In this document: one piece after another, positions 8,943 to 16,802 of the stretch
How positions within the stretch are numbered: the stretch's first letter is position 1
How the letters are laid out: the number at the start of each line of letters is the position of its first letter
Assembly: GCF_000814685.1 (NCBI RefSeq)
Contig: NZ_JXAC01000050.1
Span: forward strand, 1 to 47,515
DNA: 47,515 nt
Direction of reading: 5' to 3'
Source of the DNA: Sphingobacterium sp. T2
Lineage (GTDB): Bacteria > Bacteroidota > Bacteroidia > Sphingobacteriales > Sphingobacteriaceae
Made by a program: the position numbers and the translations under genes
Notes under the pieces: model-generated
What the model was told of the DNA's origin: nothing
What the model saw: the letters and a program-made list of their open reading frames with translations, nothing else
Databases searched by the model: none

Positions 8943-9794
8943 TTAGTCGTTTAACAGCATATTGTCAATTAATCTTACACCTTCAATCCAGGCTACTATA
9001 TGTGCTACATACTGTTTTCCTGGCTCTATGCTGTCCGCTCTTTCGAGTGTTCGAGTCTCACTTATGGCAAAATATTCCAGATCTACGTCTCTTTCTGCAG
9101 CAATCATATTTTCTGCCAGCTGCTGAATTTTGTCCAGCGCTATATTTTCTTGGAAAGCTTGCTTTACGGCTGACAGCGTCCTGTAAAGGATGAGGGCTTT
9201 CTTTTTACCTTGTTCAGAAAGGCGCGTGTTTCGGGAGCTGAGTGCCAGTCCTTCCTCGCTACGTATAATGGGACAGATGACCAATTGTATGTTGAGGTTT
9301 TTAATCTCTATGAGACGCTGAATTACCATTACCTGCTGGAAATCTTTCTGTCCGAAGCACGCTATATCCGGGTTTACGAGCGTGAAGAGCTTGTAGACAA
9401 TCTGCGTGACACCCTGAAAATGTCCAGGTCTTTGAGCTCCTTCCCATATTTGGTCAAGACGTCCTAGGTCAATATGCCATTGTTCCTCCGGGTCGGGATA
9501 CATCTCTTCGACAGTGGGCAGAAAAAGGACGTCACATCCTTGCTTTTGTAACAAATCTATATCTTGTTCTATAGGTCTGGGATACTTTTCCAGATCTTTC
9601 GGATCGTTGAATTGCGTAGGGTTTACAAAGATGCTGCAAACAACAATATCTGCGCGTTGCTGGGCTTGTTGGATGAGGGACAGATGTCCTTCGTGCAAAG
9701 CGCCCATAGTAGGCACTAACGCTATTTTTTTGTGCTCCGCACGTGGCTTTTCAAGGTAGTTGCGAAGCTCTTTTTGGGTTTTGAAAATTTCCAT
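8943..9794 (-). CDS. panC: Pantothenate synthetase
   Basis: PanC joins pantoate to beta-alanine using ATP via a pantoyl-adenylate. The 283-residue protein is intact. It shows the nucleotidyltransferase signature 'VPTMGALHEGHLSLI' (residues about 27-41, HxGH), 'VNPTQF' and 'PDIACFGQKDFQQVMVIQRL', and the KMSKS-like region 'EGLALSSRNTRLS'. It is first gene of a minus-strand run panC-panD and is divergent from the GT5-domain gene, with 144 bp between their start codons. Confidence 0.96.
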   Translation of the reverse strand: MEIFKTQKELRNYLEKPRAEHKKIALVPTMGALHEGHLSLIQQAQQRADIVVCSIFVNPTQFNDPKDLEKYPRPIEQDIDLLQKQGCDVLFLPTVEEMYPDPEEQWHIDLGRLDQIWEGAQRPGHFQGVTQIVYKLFTLVNPDIACFGQKDFQQVMVIQRLIEIKNLNIQLVICPIIRSEEGLALSSRNTRLSEQGKKKALILYRTLSAVKQAFQENIALDKIQQLAENMIAAERDVDLEYFAISETRTLERADSIEPGKQYVAHIVAWIEGVRLIDNMLLND

Positions 9795-9866
9795 ATCTAT
9801 ATGGGTAAAATAGGGGTCAAAATTGCATAATAAATTTGTAATTAGAAAGGTATAAATCCCAAAGAA

Positions 9867-9897
9867 TTGTAAAAATTGTTTATTATTCGTATCTTTG
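9867..9897 (+). promoter_or_regulatory. Bacteroidota-type promoter for the GT5-domain gene
   Basis: TTG at 9867-9869 and TATCTTTG at 9890-9897 are separated by 20 bp, a full match to TTG-N(17-23)-TAnnTTTG. Transcription would start near 9904, about 35 bp before ATG 9939. Confidence 0.6.
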
Positions 9898-9938
9898 TGG
9901 ACCGATTTTACTGTTCATATAAAAAAACACAATTGGAG

Positions 9939-10766
9939 ATGGCAAAAACGAAAATATTGTTTATTACCCACGAAATGTCGCCTTTCCTTGAAATAAGTAA
10001 AATTTCTGAAATCACACGCCAGTTACCTCAAGCGATGCAAGAAAAAGGATTTGAAATCCGTATTCTTATGCCTCGTTTCGGTAATATCAATGAGCGCAGA
10101 AATCGTCTTCACGAGGTAATAAGGTTGTCGGGAATGAATATTGTGGTGGATAATAACGATAATCCATTGATTATTAAAGTAGCCTCATTGCCAGCAGCAC
10201 GCATGCAGGTGTATTTCTTGGATAATGAGGAGTACTTCCAAAGAAAGAAAGTATTCAGAGATGAAAACGGATCATTCTTTGAAGATAATAACGAGCGTTC
10301 TTTATTTTTCTGTAAAGGAGCGTTAGAAACAGTTAAGAAGTTAGGCTGGTCGCCGGATGTGGTACATTGCCATGGATGGTTTTCTGCTATGGTACCTATG
10401 TACTTGAAGAGGGTTTTCCATGACGACCCTACCTTCAAAGATGTGAAAGTGATATATTCTTTGTTCAACGAAGATGCTGACTTTGGTCAAGATACGTTGA
10501 CTTCTAAATATGCCGAGATGGCTGCTCAGGAAGATGTAAGTGCGGATGATGCTGCGGTGTACGGCTCAGGAAGTTATGTAGATATTTACAAGGGAGCTTT
10601 AAGCTATACGGATGTTGTGGTGAAAGCTGATGACAACCTTAATGCGGAAGTGTTGAAGTTCGTGGATGACAATAATATTCGTGTCGTTACTCCTGAGTCT
10701 TCTGATGATTATGAGAGCTATGCTGCACTTTACGAAGAGTTCTCTTCGGTAGAGGTGGAAGCATAA
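9939..10766 (+). CDS. Stand-alone glycogen/starch synthase N-terminal (GT5) domain protein
   Basis: ATG 9939 is chosen because the upstream in-frame extension from 9876 overlaps the promoter. The 275 residues begin 'MAKTKILFITHEMSPFLEISKISEITRQLP', the start of a GT5 starch-synthase catalytic domain, and continue through 'PDVVHCHGWFSAMVPMYLKR' (about residues 141-160). Two things are odd. The usual KxGG substrate-binding motif is replaced by K-I-S-E, and the C-terminal GT-B half (about 200 residues) is absent. Similar short proteins are annotated 'glycogen/starch synthase' in Bacteroidota, as I recall often beside panC. Catalysis as glycogen synthase is doubtful and the true function is unknown. 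Confidence 0.75.
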   Translation: MAKTKILFITHEMSPFLEISKISEITRQLPQAMQEKGFEIRILMPRFGNINERRNRLHEVIRLSGMNIVVDNNDNPLIIKVASLPAARMQVYFLDNEEYFQRKKVFRDENGSFFEDNNERSLFFCKGALETVKKLGWSPDVVHCHGWFSAMVPMYLKRVFHDDPTFKDVKVIYSLFNEDADFGQDTLTSKYAEMAAQEDVSADDAAVYGSGSYVDIYKGALSYTDVVVKADDNLNAEVLKFVDDNNIRVVTPESSDDYESYAALYEEFSSVEVEA

Positions 10767-10786
10767 ATTAACATACAACATACATT

Positions 10787-10817
10787 AAAAGGCTTTCCTG
10801 TCAAGGAAAGCCTTTTT
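10787..10817. terminator. Bidirectional terminator between GT5-domain gene and DUF493 gene
   Basis: AAAAGGCTTTCC / GGAAAGCCTTTT forms a 12-bp stem with a 6-base loop, followed by TTTTTG on the plus strand and preceded by A's that serve the minus strand. Confidence 0.85.
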
Positions 10818-10820
10818 GTT

Positions 10821-11143
10821 TTATAGCATAATTACCTTCTCAATGAGGGAGACTTTCTTATAATAGTCTATTACTTCGTCTGCTGTGGTGACGTACGTTT
10901 TTACGGTCAGTGAGTTGTATTTTCCTGTTTTAGAGTCTTTGGAAGAAATCTGTGTGCTAGGATGAGCAAATATTTGTGCTATGTCCTCTGCTTTTGTTTT
11001 CTCCCGCCGGTACGATAAATTTAAACGTATAGATGGAAGGAAACTGTTCTATATCCATCAGCTTTCTTCTGAAGCCTTCGTAAAAATCAGCGCCAATTGT
11101 TATCGTTGATATCGTTGACGCTGATGTTGTTGAACTTAGTCAT
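10821..11143 (-). CDS. DUF493 (YbeD-like) protein, two frameshifts
   Basis: No long open frame covers this stretch, but the three minus-strand frames join into one protein. 'MTKFNNISVND' is followed by 'GADFYEGFRRKLMDIEQFPSIYTFKFIVPAGE' and then 'TKAEDIAQIFAHPSTQISSKDSKTGKYNSLTVKTYV' (each read as separate pieces). The middle and last parts match DUF493/YbeD, a small ACT-like-fold family whose E. coli member has been linked to lipoyl protein regulation. Breaks lie near 11094-11096 and 10997-11000. Both are repaired by removing one base, giving 106 residues, the usual size. It is 68 bp downstream of the GH92 gene on the same strand. Confidence 0.75.
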
Positions 11144-11211
11144 TAAAAATCCTTTCTTATAAATATTTTCTTTGATAGGCAATTTATGTGCCGATGAAAT
11201 ATTGTCAGCTT

Positions 11212-13470
11212 TTAGGGACGAAATGTCTTGTCGGCGGCAAACTTTTTATTGGGTTTTGCCGACATCTCAAATTCCAGTTCTCCTCCCTGCATGATCAGTT
11301 GGTGTGTTATATAGCTATAAGGATAGTTTTTGCCGTTGAGTTTTACTTTGTTGATGTATATGTTTTTTGGTCCGTTATTTTTTGTTTTTATGCTAAATGT
11401 TTTTCCGTTAGGGAGATTGAAGGTGGCTTGCTGCATAAGCGGGCTACCAAAGACATATTTACCATCCATAGGATTAGCAGGATAAATTCCAACGGCTGAG
11501 AATACATACCATGCACTCATCTGTCCCACATCGTCATTGCCACAGAGTCCTGCAGGGTCGTTTGTGAAATATTTGGTCATGGTTTTATGCACTAGCTCAG
11601 CACCTTTCCATGGTGCTCCTGCATAGGCGTAAAGGTATGGTACGTGGTGGTTAGGCTCATTACCTTGAGCATACTGGCCTATCATCCCCGAGATGTCGGG
11701 AGAGGCGTTGTCGAGTTGTTCGGGTAGGTTAATAAACTCGTCGAGCTTTTCGACAAATTTTCTATCTCCTCCCATTAGGTCAATCAATCCTTGTACGTCC
11801 TGTGGCACCAGCCAAGTATATTGCCAAGCATTGCCTTCGCAGTAATCATTGTTTCTATGTTCGGCGTAAAAAGGGTCGAAAGGTCTTCTGAATGTTCCAT
11901 TGGCATGTCTTCCGACGAAATGACCTACTTCAGCGTCGTAATAATGCTTGTATAGTTTGTATCGTTTTTCGAAGTATGCGGCGTCCTCCTGTTTGTTTAG
12001 GAATTTGGCGGCTTGGTAAGCTCCGAAATCGGCGATAGCATATTCCAATGCCCACGCTACAGATTCATTCGACATATTTTCAATAGGAATATACGTAAGT
12101 TTAGTCACGAAATCCAGGCCGTGCTCATACCCCATGGCGGTCGTTTTTATGGCTTCGTAGGCCAGTTCAAGGTCTTGTTTATCTATTAAGCCCTTAAGCA
12201 TGGCGTCCGCTACTACTGGGATAGCTGGTAGTCCTACCATAGTGTTCGTTTCATTGGCCCACAGATGCCATACTGGCAGTTTGCCCTGTTGTTGATAGAT
12301 ATTCAACATAGACTTTACGAAGTCTTTGCTCTTTTGCTCTTCCAAGATTGTCATGAGGGGATGCAACGCACGATAGGTGTCCCAAAGTGAAAACACCGTA
12401 TACTGTTGATGTGTTTTGTCGTTGTACACCTGTTTGTCCGTGCCCATATAGTCTCCGTTGACATCACTGAAAAGGGTAGGAGCGAAATAGCTGTGATATA
12501 AGGCTGTATAGAAGATAGTTTTAGTGTTATCGTCTGCCTGAAAGTCTATTTTTTTGAGCACATCATTCCATTTTTTCTGGGCCTTCTGTGTTGCTTTGGC
12601 GAAATCCCAATCCGGAATTTCAGCTTCTATGTTTTGCAAAGCATTCGTAGTACTTACAGGCGAAAGACCTACCTTCAGCTCCACAGGTTTAGCAGGGTTG
12701 AGGGTAACAATGGCTTTGATACTTTTACCTTGGGCTACGCGGTAACCTTTTACTGCTGTAGAGTCGTTGTAGAAATCGATATTGTCGAATTTAGTGTTCG
12801 ATTTGATAGCGAAATAGACTTTCTGGTCGTTTGCCCATCCTTTAGAGAAGCGGTAGCCGATGATGGTATGATCATCTACCCATTTGAGGTAGGTGTCTGT
12901 GGGGGTATCCCAGTTCATACGAAAGCCTAAGTCTATAAGCAAGTGGGGGTTGTCTTTCTTGTTGAAAGTGTATTTGTGGTAGCCTACCCTTTCTGAAGCC
13001 GTTAATTCGGCAAGGATGTCGTAATCTTCCAGAAGCACTTTGTAGTATCCGGCTTCCACCTTTTCATTGGCTTTGCTGATTTTCGAACCATATCCCTTAT
13101 CCATTTGGTTGAAAGGAGCTGGATGAAGGTGTGGAGAGCCATTAGCCGGTAAGATCAAGATGTCATTCAGGTCACCGATACCTGTTCCGCTGAGATGTGT
13201 ATGGGTAAAGCCTAATATTTCTTCGCTGATGTAGTTGTATCCGCTACACCAATCCCAACCGTTAAAGCGGTCCCAGGTCTGGGCAATCTGGCTAGGTCCC
13301 AGCTGTACCAATCCGTTAGGGACGTTAGCGCCGACGAAGACATGGCCATGGTCTGCCGAACCTATATAAGGATTGACATATTGAATATAACTGGGTTCCT
13401 GAGCTTTAGCAGCAGAAGAAGCGATAATACTGAAAGCGATAGTTATCGTAGTCCTGAATATCCATTTCAT
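11212..13470 (-). CDS. GH92 family alpha-mannosidase
   Basis: GH92 enzymes are calcium-dependent exo-acting alpha-mannosidases that trim host or fungal glycans. The 752-residue protein is intact, with a signal peptide ending 'SSAAKA' (about residue 23). Family landmarks include 'VNPYIGSADHGHVFVGANVPNGLVQLGPS' near the N-terminus, 'GFTHTHLSGTG', 'HLWANETNTMVG', 'NEPNHHVPYLYAYAG' and 'GLCGNDDVGQMSAWYVFSAVG', the Asp-Asp region that holds the general base. Its linkage specificity cannot be read from sequence. A LacI-type regulator is transcribed divergently 246 bp away and is the obvious candidate controller. There is no SusC/SusD pair in the window. Confidence 0.93.
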   Translation of the reverse strand: MKWIFRTTITIAFSIIASSAAKAQEPSYIQYVNPYIGSADHGHVFVGANVPNGLVQLGPSQIAQTWDRFNGWDWCSGYNYISEEILGFTHTHLSGTGIGDLNDILILPANGSPHLHPAPFNQMDKGYGSKISKANEKVEAGYYKVLLEDYDILAELTASERVGYHKYTFNKKDNPHLLIDLGFRMNWDTPTDTYLKWVDDHTIIGYRFSKGWANDQKVYFAIKSNTKFDNIDFYNDSTAVKGYRVAQGKSIKAIVTLNPAKPVELKVGLSPVSTTNALQNIEAEIPDWDFAKATQKAQKKWNDVLKKIDFQADDNTKTIFYTALYHSYFAPTLFSDVNGDYMGTDKQVYNDKTHQQYTVFSLWDTYRALHPLMTILEEQKSKDFVKSMLNIYQQQGKLPVWHLWANETNTMVGLPAIPVVADAMLKGLIDKQDLELAYEAIKTTAMGYEHGLDFVTKLTYIPIENMSNESVAWALEYAIADFGAYQAAKFLNKQEDAAYFEKRYKLYKHYYDAEVGHFVGRHANGTFRRPFDPFYAEHRNNDYCEGNAWQYTWLVPQDVQGLIDLMGGDRKFVEKLDEFINLPEQLDNASPDISGMIGQYAQGNEPNHHVPYLYAYAGAPWKGAELVHKTMTKYFTNDPAGLCGNDDVGQMSAWYVFSAVGIYPANPMDGKYVFGSPLMQQATFNLPNGKTFSIKTKNNGPKNIYINKVKLNGKNYPYSYITHQLIMQGGELEFEMSAKPNKKFAADKTFRP

Positions 13471-13716
13471 GGTGAACTATAATTTAATGTTTATAATTTT
13501 CTGTTAAATTAAAACCTTTTAGCAAAATACCCTAATTTTATATTGCAAAATTTTCCTTTTTTGTTGTTATAGGGCTGTTTTAAAGAGAAATTTGTCTTTT
13601 TTTGTGGTTATTGGCTTTATTTATTAAATTTTATCTACTTTTATTAGAAATTAAAAAGATATATTGAATTTGTCCTAAATCATATTCAATAGGTTCCTTC
13701 AAAAGCATTTGCGTAT
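13471..13716. other. AT-rich divergent intergenic region between GH92 and LacI genes
   Basis: This 246-bp stretch is very AT-rich and holds the promoters for both divergent genes. The best minus-strand candidate has ATTTTG at 13546-13551 and TATTTTG at 13523-13529, one T short of TAnnTTTG. I do not see a clear LacI-type palindromic operator. Confidence 0.4.
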
Positions 13717-14703
13717 ATGAAAAAACGGCTTTCAATTAGTGATATAGCTAATGATTTGGGTATTTCGGTGACGACGGTATCTTTTATTTTGAATGGAAAG
13801 GCAAGAGAGAAAAGGATAAGCGAATCCTTGACTAAACGGGTGCAGGAGTATGTCAAAAAGGTAGGATACAAACCTAATCAGCTGGCTAAGAGCTTACGTA
13901 CTGGCAAGACTAAAAGCATTGTTTTGCTGGTAGAAGATATTTCCAATCCTTTTTTTGCGAATATTGCCGACCATATCGAGCAGCAGGCTTACGAGCATGG
14001 TTATCACATTATATATTGTAGTGTGAAGAATGATGAGCAACGGGCTAAAGAGTTGATTAATCTATTTTATGACAGGCAGATTGACGGCTTTATCATAGCA
14101 CCTACAGAAGGTCTTAGCGATGTGATAAACGTGTTGTTGAAGCGGGGTGTGCCTGTGGTGCTGTTTGACCGTCCTTTGGTAGATGTGGATGCCCATACAG
14201 TAATTACGGAAAACGAAAAAGGAGCTTTTGATGGAACGATGTTTCTCCTACAGGAGAAGAAAGCCAAGCGTATAGGTTTCGTCACTATTACGAGCAGCCA
14301 GTCGCAGATGAAGGGAAGGCTTGAGGGATATATGAAAGCCGTGGATAGCGTAGGGATGGACTTGCTCGTAAAGAAAATCAATCCTTCGCAGAAAGATGAG
14401 GAGGTGGTAGATCAGTTGCGGGATTTTATTCAGGATAACAAGTTGGATGCTATATTTTTTGCCACCAACTATTTAGCAATAAATGGGCTACGCGCTATAA
14501 AAAAATACAAATTAGATATAGAGAAGCTGGTTTCCTTTGATGAGAATGCCGCTTTCGAGTTGGTAGTACCACCAGTGTCGGCTATTTCACAGAATATTCC
14601 GGAAATAGCCAAACAGGTAGTTCGTATTTTACTGAGTCAAATCAACGGTAAGCTGGAAAGCGTGGAGAAGGTAGTCGTTCCTTGCAAGTTGATAGCCCGT
14701 TAG
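13717..14703 (+). CDS. LacI family transcriptional regulator
   Basis: The 328-residue protein has an N-terminal helix-turn-helix (residues about 5-25, 'SISDIANDLGISVTTVSFIL') and the hinge-region 'VGYKPNQLAKSLRTGKT' (about 49-65). A periplasmic-binding-like sensor domain follows ('VLLVEDISNPFFANIADHIE', 'DGFIIAPTEG', 'VVLFDRP'). It would bind a sugar or sugar-derived ligand and repress or activate neighbouring genes. Divergent orientation suggests it controls the GH92 mannosidase. Intact, with no sign of recent transfer. Confidence 0.92.
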   Translation: MKKRLSISDIANDLGISVTTVSFILNGKAREKRISESLTKRVQEYVKKVGYKPNQLAKSLRTGKTKSIVLLVEDISNPFFANIADHIEQQAYEHGYHIIYCSVKNDEQRAKELINLFYDRQIDGFIIAPTEGLSDVINVLLKRGVPVVLFDRPLVDVDAHTVITENEKGAFDGTMFLLQEKKAKRIGFVTITSSQSQMKGRLEGYMKAVDSVGMDLLVKKINPSQKDEEVVDQLRDFIQDNKLDAIFFATNYLAINGLRAIKKYKLDIEKLVSFDENAAFELVVPPVSAISQNIPEIAKQVVRILLSQINGKLESVEKVVVPCKLIAR

Positions 14704-14704
14704 G

Positions 14705-15178
14705 CTATTTTTCTGCAGGAACAAACTTCATGGAGATAGAGTTGACGCAATGTCTCACGTTTTTCGGGGTGAATCCTTCACCTTCGAATACATGGCCTAG
14801 GTGTGCACCGCATTTGTTACAAAGGATTTCTATTCTACGTCCATCAGCATCCATCTCTCTGCGGATGGCTCCCGGAATTTCGTCATCAAAGCTAGGCCAT
14901 CCACAATGGGACTCAAATTTGTCTTCCGAACGATAGAGAGGAGCATCACATCTTTTACAGATATAGGTTCCCTTTTCTTTATTGTTTAACAATTCACCCG
15001 TAAAAGGCATTTCTGTGCCTTTATGAATAATAACATACTCTTCTTCTGGCGTAAGTTTATTATATTTATTGCTGTCCATAGTCGTTAAGGTTTTATGTCT
15101 ATTGTTGTATTGACAACTTATTAATGATATGACAATTATTATACCTATAATATAGTGATATTTTTTTGTGCGCATCAT
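14705..15178 (-). CDS. msrB: Peptide-methionine (R)-S-oxide reductase, lipoprotein form
   Basis: MsrB reduces methionine-R-sulfoxide in oxidised proteins. The 157-residue protein carries the two zinc CxxC pairs (CKRC at about 74-77 and CNKC at about 120-123), '[10 protein letters not shown]' and the catalytic '[11 protein letters not shown]' with Cys144. A hydrophobic N-terminus ends in ISC (about residue 22), a lipobox, so it probably works outside the cytoplasm. It ends one base after the LacI stop on the opposite strand, so the two genes converge without an evident terminator between them. Confidence 0.93.
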   Translation of the reverse strand: MMRTKKYHYIIGIIIVISLISCQYNNRHKTLTTMDSNKYNKLTPEEEYVIIHKGTEMPFTGELLNNKEKGTYICKRCDAPLYRSEDKFESHCGWPSFDDEIPGAIRREMDADGRRIEILCNKCGAHLGHVFEGEGFTPKNVRHCVNSISMKFVPAEK

Positions 15179-15482
15179 ACAAAGTTAACATATATAAAGC
15201 AATAAAGTTTGATCCGGATAGAGAAGTATTTTATTTGAGTTAAATTGGCTTAAATGGCTAATTGAATAATATTTATAGAATAAAACAGGAGGGGTGGAGT
15301 CGAAATTGTTGACGCGTTAATTTTGCTTATTTAGAATGATTTTAAATTGATAATTTGAGTCATTAAATTGTCAGGGATTGCTTATAAAGTTATACTTTTG
15401 TGCATTGTTTGGTGGGTGAAGACCATTCAGGCAGTGCAAAGTAATTTTTATATTCATAAATAAATAGTATAAAGTGCTAAAT
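15179..15482. other. Upstream region of the act-cox operon
   Basis: These 304 bp are AT-rich and have no credible coding frame. They hold the msrB upstream region at the left and the act operon promoter at 15368-15400. An untranslated leader of about 75 bases precedes actA. I see no riboswitch-like structure. Confidence 0.5.
15368..15400 (+). promoter_or_regulatory. Bacteroidota-type promoter of the act-cox operon
   Basis: TTG at 15368-15370 and TACTTTTG at 15393-15400 are 22 bp apart, inside the 17-23 bp range. Transcription near 15407 would leave a leader of about 75 nt before ATG 15483. It is the only good match ahead of a 17-kb run of plus-strand genes. Confidence 0.5.
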
Positions 15483-16763
15483 ATGAGAAATATCTCATCC
15501 GTTTTGGGAAGATTTGCGAAGTCAATATCAGTTAGCTTGGTATTGTTATTTGCTGTTACGATGTCGTCGAATGCGCAGGATGCTAAGGAAGGAGCAGCGT
15601 TGTTTAAGGCGAACTGTACCGCTTGTCACAAGGTGGACAGAAAATTGACAGGTCCTGCTTTGGCGGGGATGACTGAGCGTCACTCTGAAGAATGGTTGAT
15701 TAAATGGATCAGAAACTCACAAGCGTTGATCGCTTCAGGAGATCCTGTAGCTAACCAGATTTTTGAAGAGTACAACAAGGTTGCGATGCCTGCGTTCTCG
15801 CAATTTAGTGATGACCAAATCAAAAGTATCATTGCTTATGTAAAGGAAGAGGAAGCAAAAGCAAATGATCCTAACAAGGGAGGTGCTGCTGGTGCAGCTG
15901 CAGCTAGTTCGGATGTAAACAACTTGATGATCGTAGGTATTGCTGCGATTTTGTTGTTGGCTATCGGTGTGATTGTGATCTTAAGTCGTGTTATCAAGAC
16001 TTTAGAGAAAGTTATTGCCAACAATGCTGCTGCTATTGAAGCTGCTAAAGCACGCAACGAGGCTTACGAAGAATCTCGTAAAGTAAAATTTGCTCAAAAA
16101 TTCCTAAAAAACAAAAAGCTTGTCGGCTTCACTGCTTTGATGGTTGTGGCTTTACTAGCTGTGTTGGGCTGGAAAACAATGTGGAACGTAGGTGTTCATA
16201 CGGGTTACAAGCCTGTGCAACCTATTAAGTTCTCTCACCAAATCCATGCTGGTGTAAACCAAATCGAGTGTCAATACTGTCACGGCGGAGCTTACAAGTC
16301 TAAGAATGCCTCTATTCCATCGGCTAATATCTGTATGAACTGTCACAACACCATTACTGCGGCAGATCACTATGATGGAGAAATTTCACCAGAAATCTTG
16401 AAACTATACCGCGCCGTGGATTGGGATCCTGATACACGTACTTACGGTAACAATCCTCGTCCTATCGAGTGGGTTAGAATCCATAATCTTCCAGATTTTG
16501 CGTATTTTAATCACTCTCAGCACGTTAGTGTAGCTGGTGTGGCTTGTCAAACTTGTCACGGTCCTATAGAAACAATGGAGGAAGTTTATCAATACTCTCC
16601 ATTAACAATGAAATGGTGTGTGGATTGTCACAGAAATACAGAAGTTAATGCTGACAATAAATACTACGATCAGTTGATCGAAGCACACGAGAAGTTGAAA
16701 AAGGAAGAGAAGATGACTGCCGCAATGATTGGTGGATTAGAGTGTGGTAAGTGTCACTATTAA
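15483..16763 (+). CDS. actA: Alternative complex III subunit ActA, hexaheme cytochrome c
   Basis: ActA carries the hemes that pass electrons from quinol to the terminal oxidase in alternative complex III. ATG 15483 is preferred over GTG 15474 because it starts the signal peptide directly. Cleavage is after about residue 31. There are six CxxCH motifs: one at residue 45 in an N-terminal class I cytochrome c domain, and five at about 263, 284, 355, 379 and 421. Between them lie transmembrane segments near 135-155 and 200-220. The pentaheme part is the standard ActA, so the sixth heme is a fused monoheme domain. First gene of the operon, 39 bp before actB, and intact. Confidence 0.92.
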   Translation: MRNISSVLGRFAKSISVSLVLLFAVTMSSNAQDAKEGAALFKANCTACHKVDRKLTGPALAGMTERHSEEWLIKWIRNSQALIASGDPVANQIFEEYNKVAMPAFSQFSDDQIKSIIAYVKEEEAKANDPNKGGAAGAAAASSDVNNLMIVGIAAILLLAIGVIVILSRVIKTLEKVIANNAAAIEAAKARNEAYEESRKVKFAQKFLKNKKLVGFTALMVVALLAVLGWKTMWNVGVHTGYKPVQPIKFSHQIHAGVNQIECQYCHGGAYKSKNASIPSANICMNCHNTITAADHYDGEISPEILKLYRAVDWDPDTRTYGNNPRPIEWVRIHNLPDFAYFNHSQHVSVAGVACQTCHGPIETMEEVYQYSPLTMKWCVDCHRNTEVNADNKYYDQLIEAHEKLKKEEKMTAAMIGGLECGKCHY

Positions 16764-16802
16764 TAATTTAATTAGGGAAACGCAATCTTATATACAGCTT
16801 AA

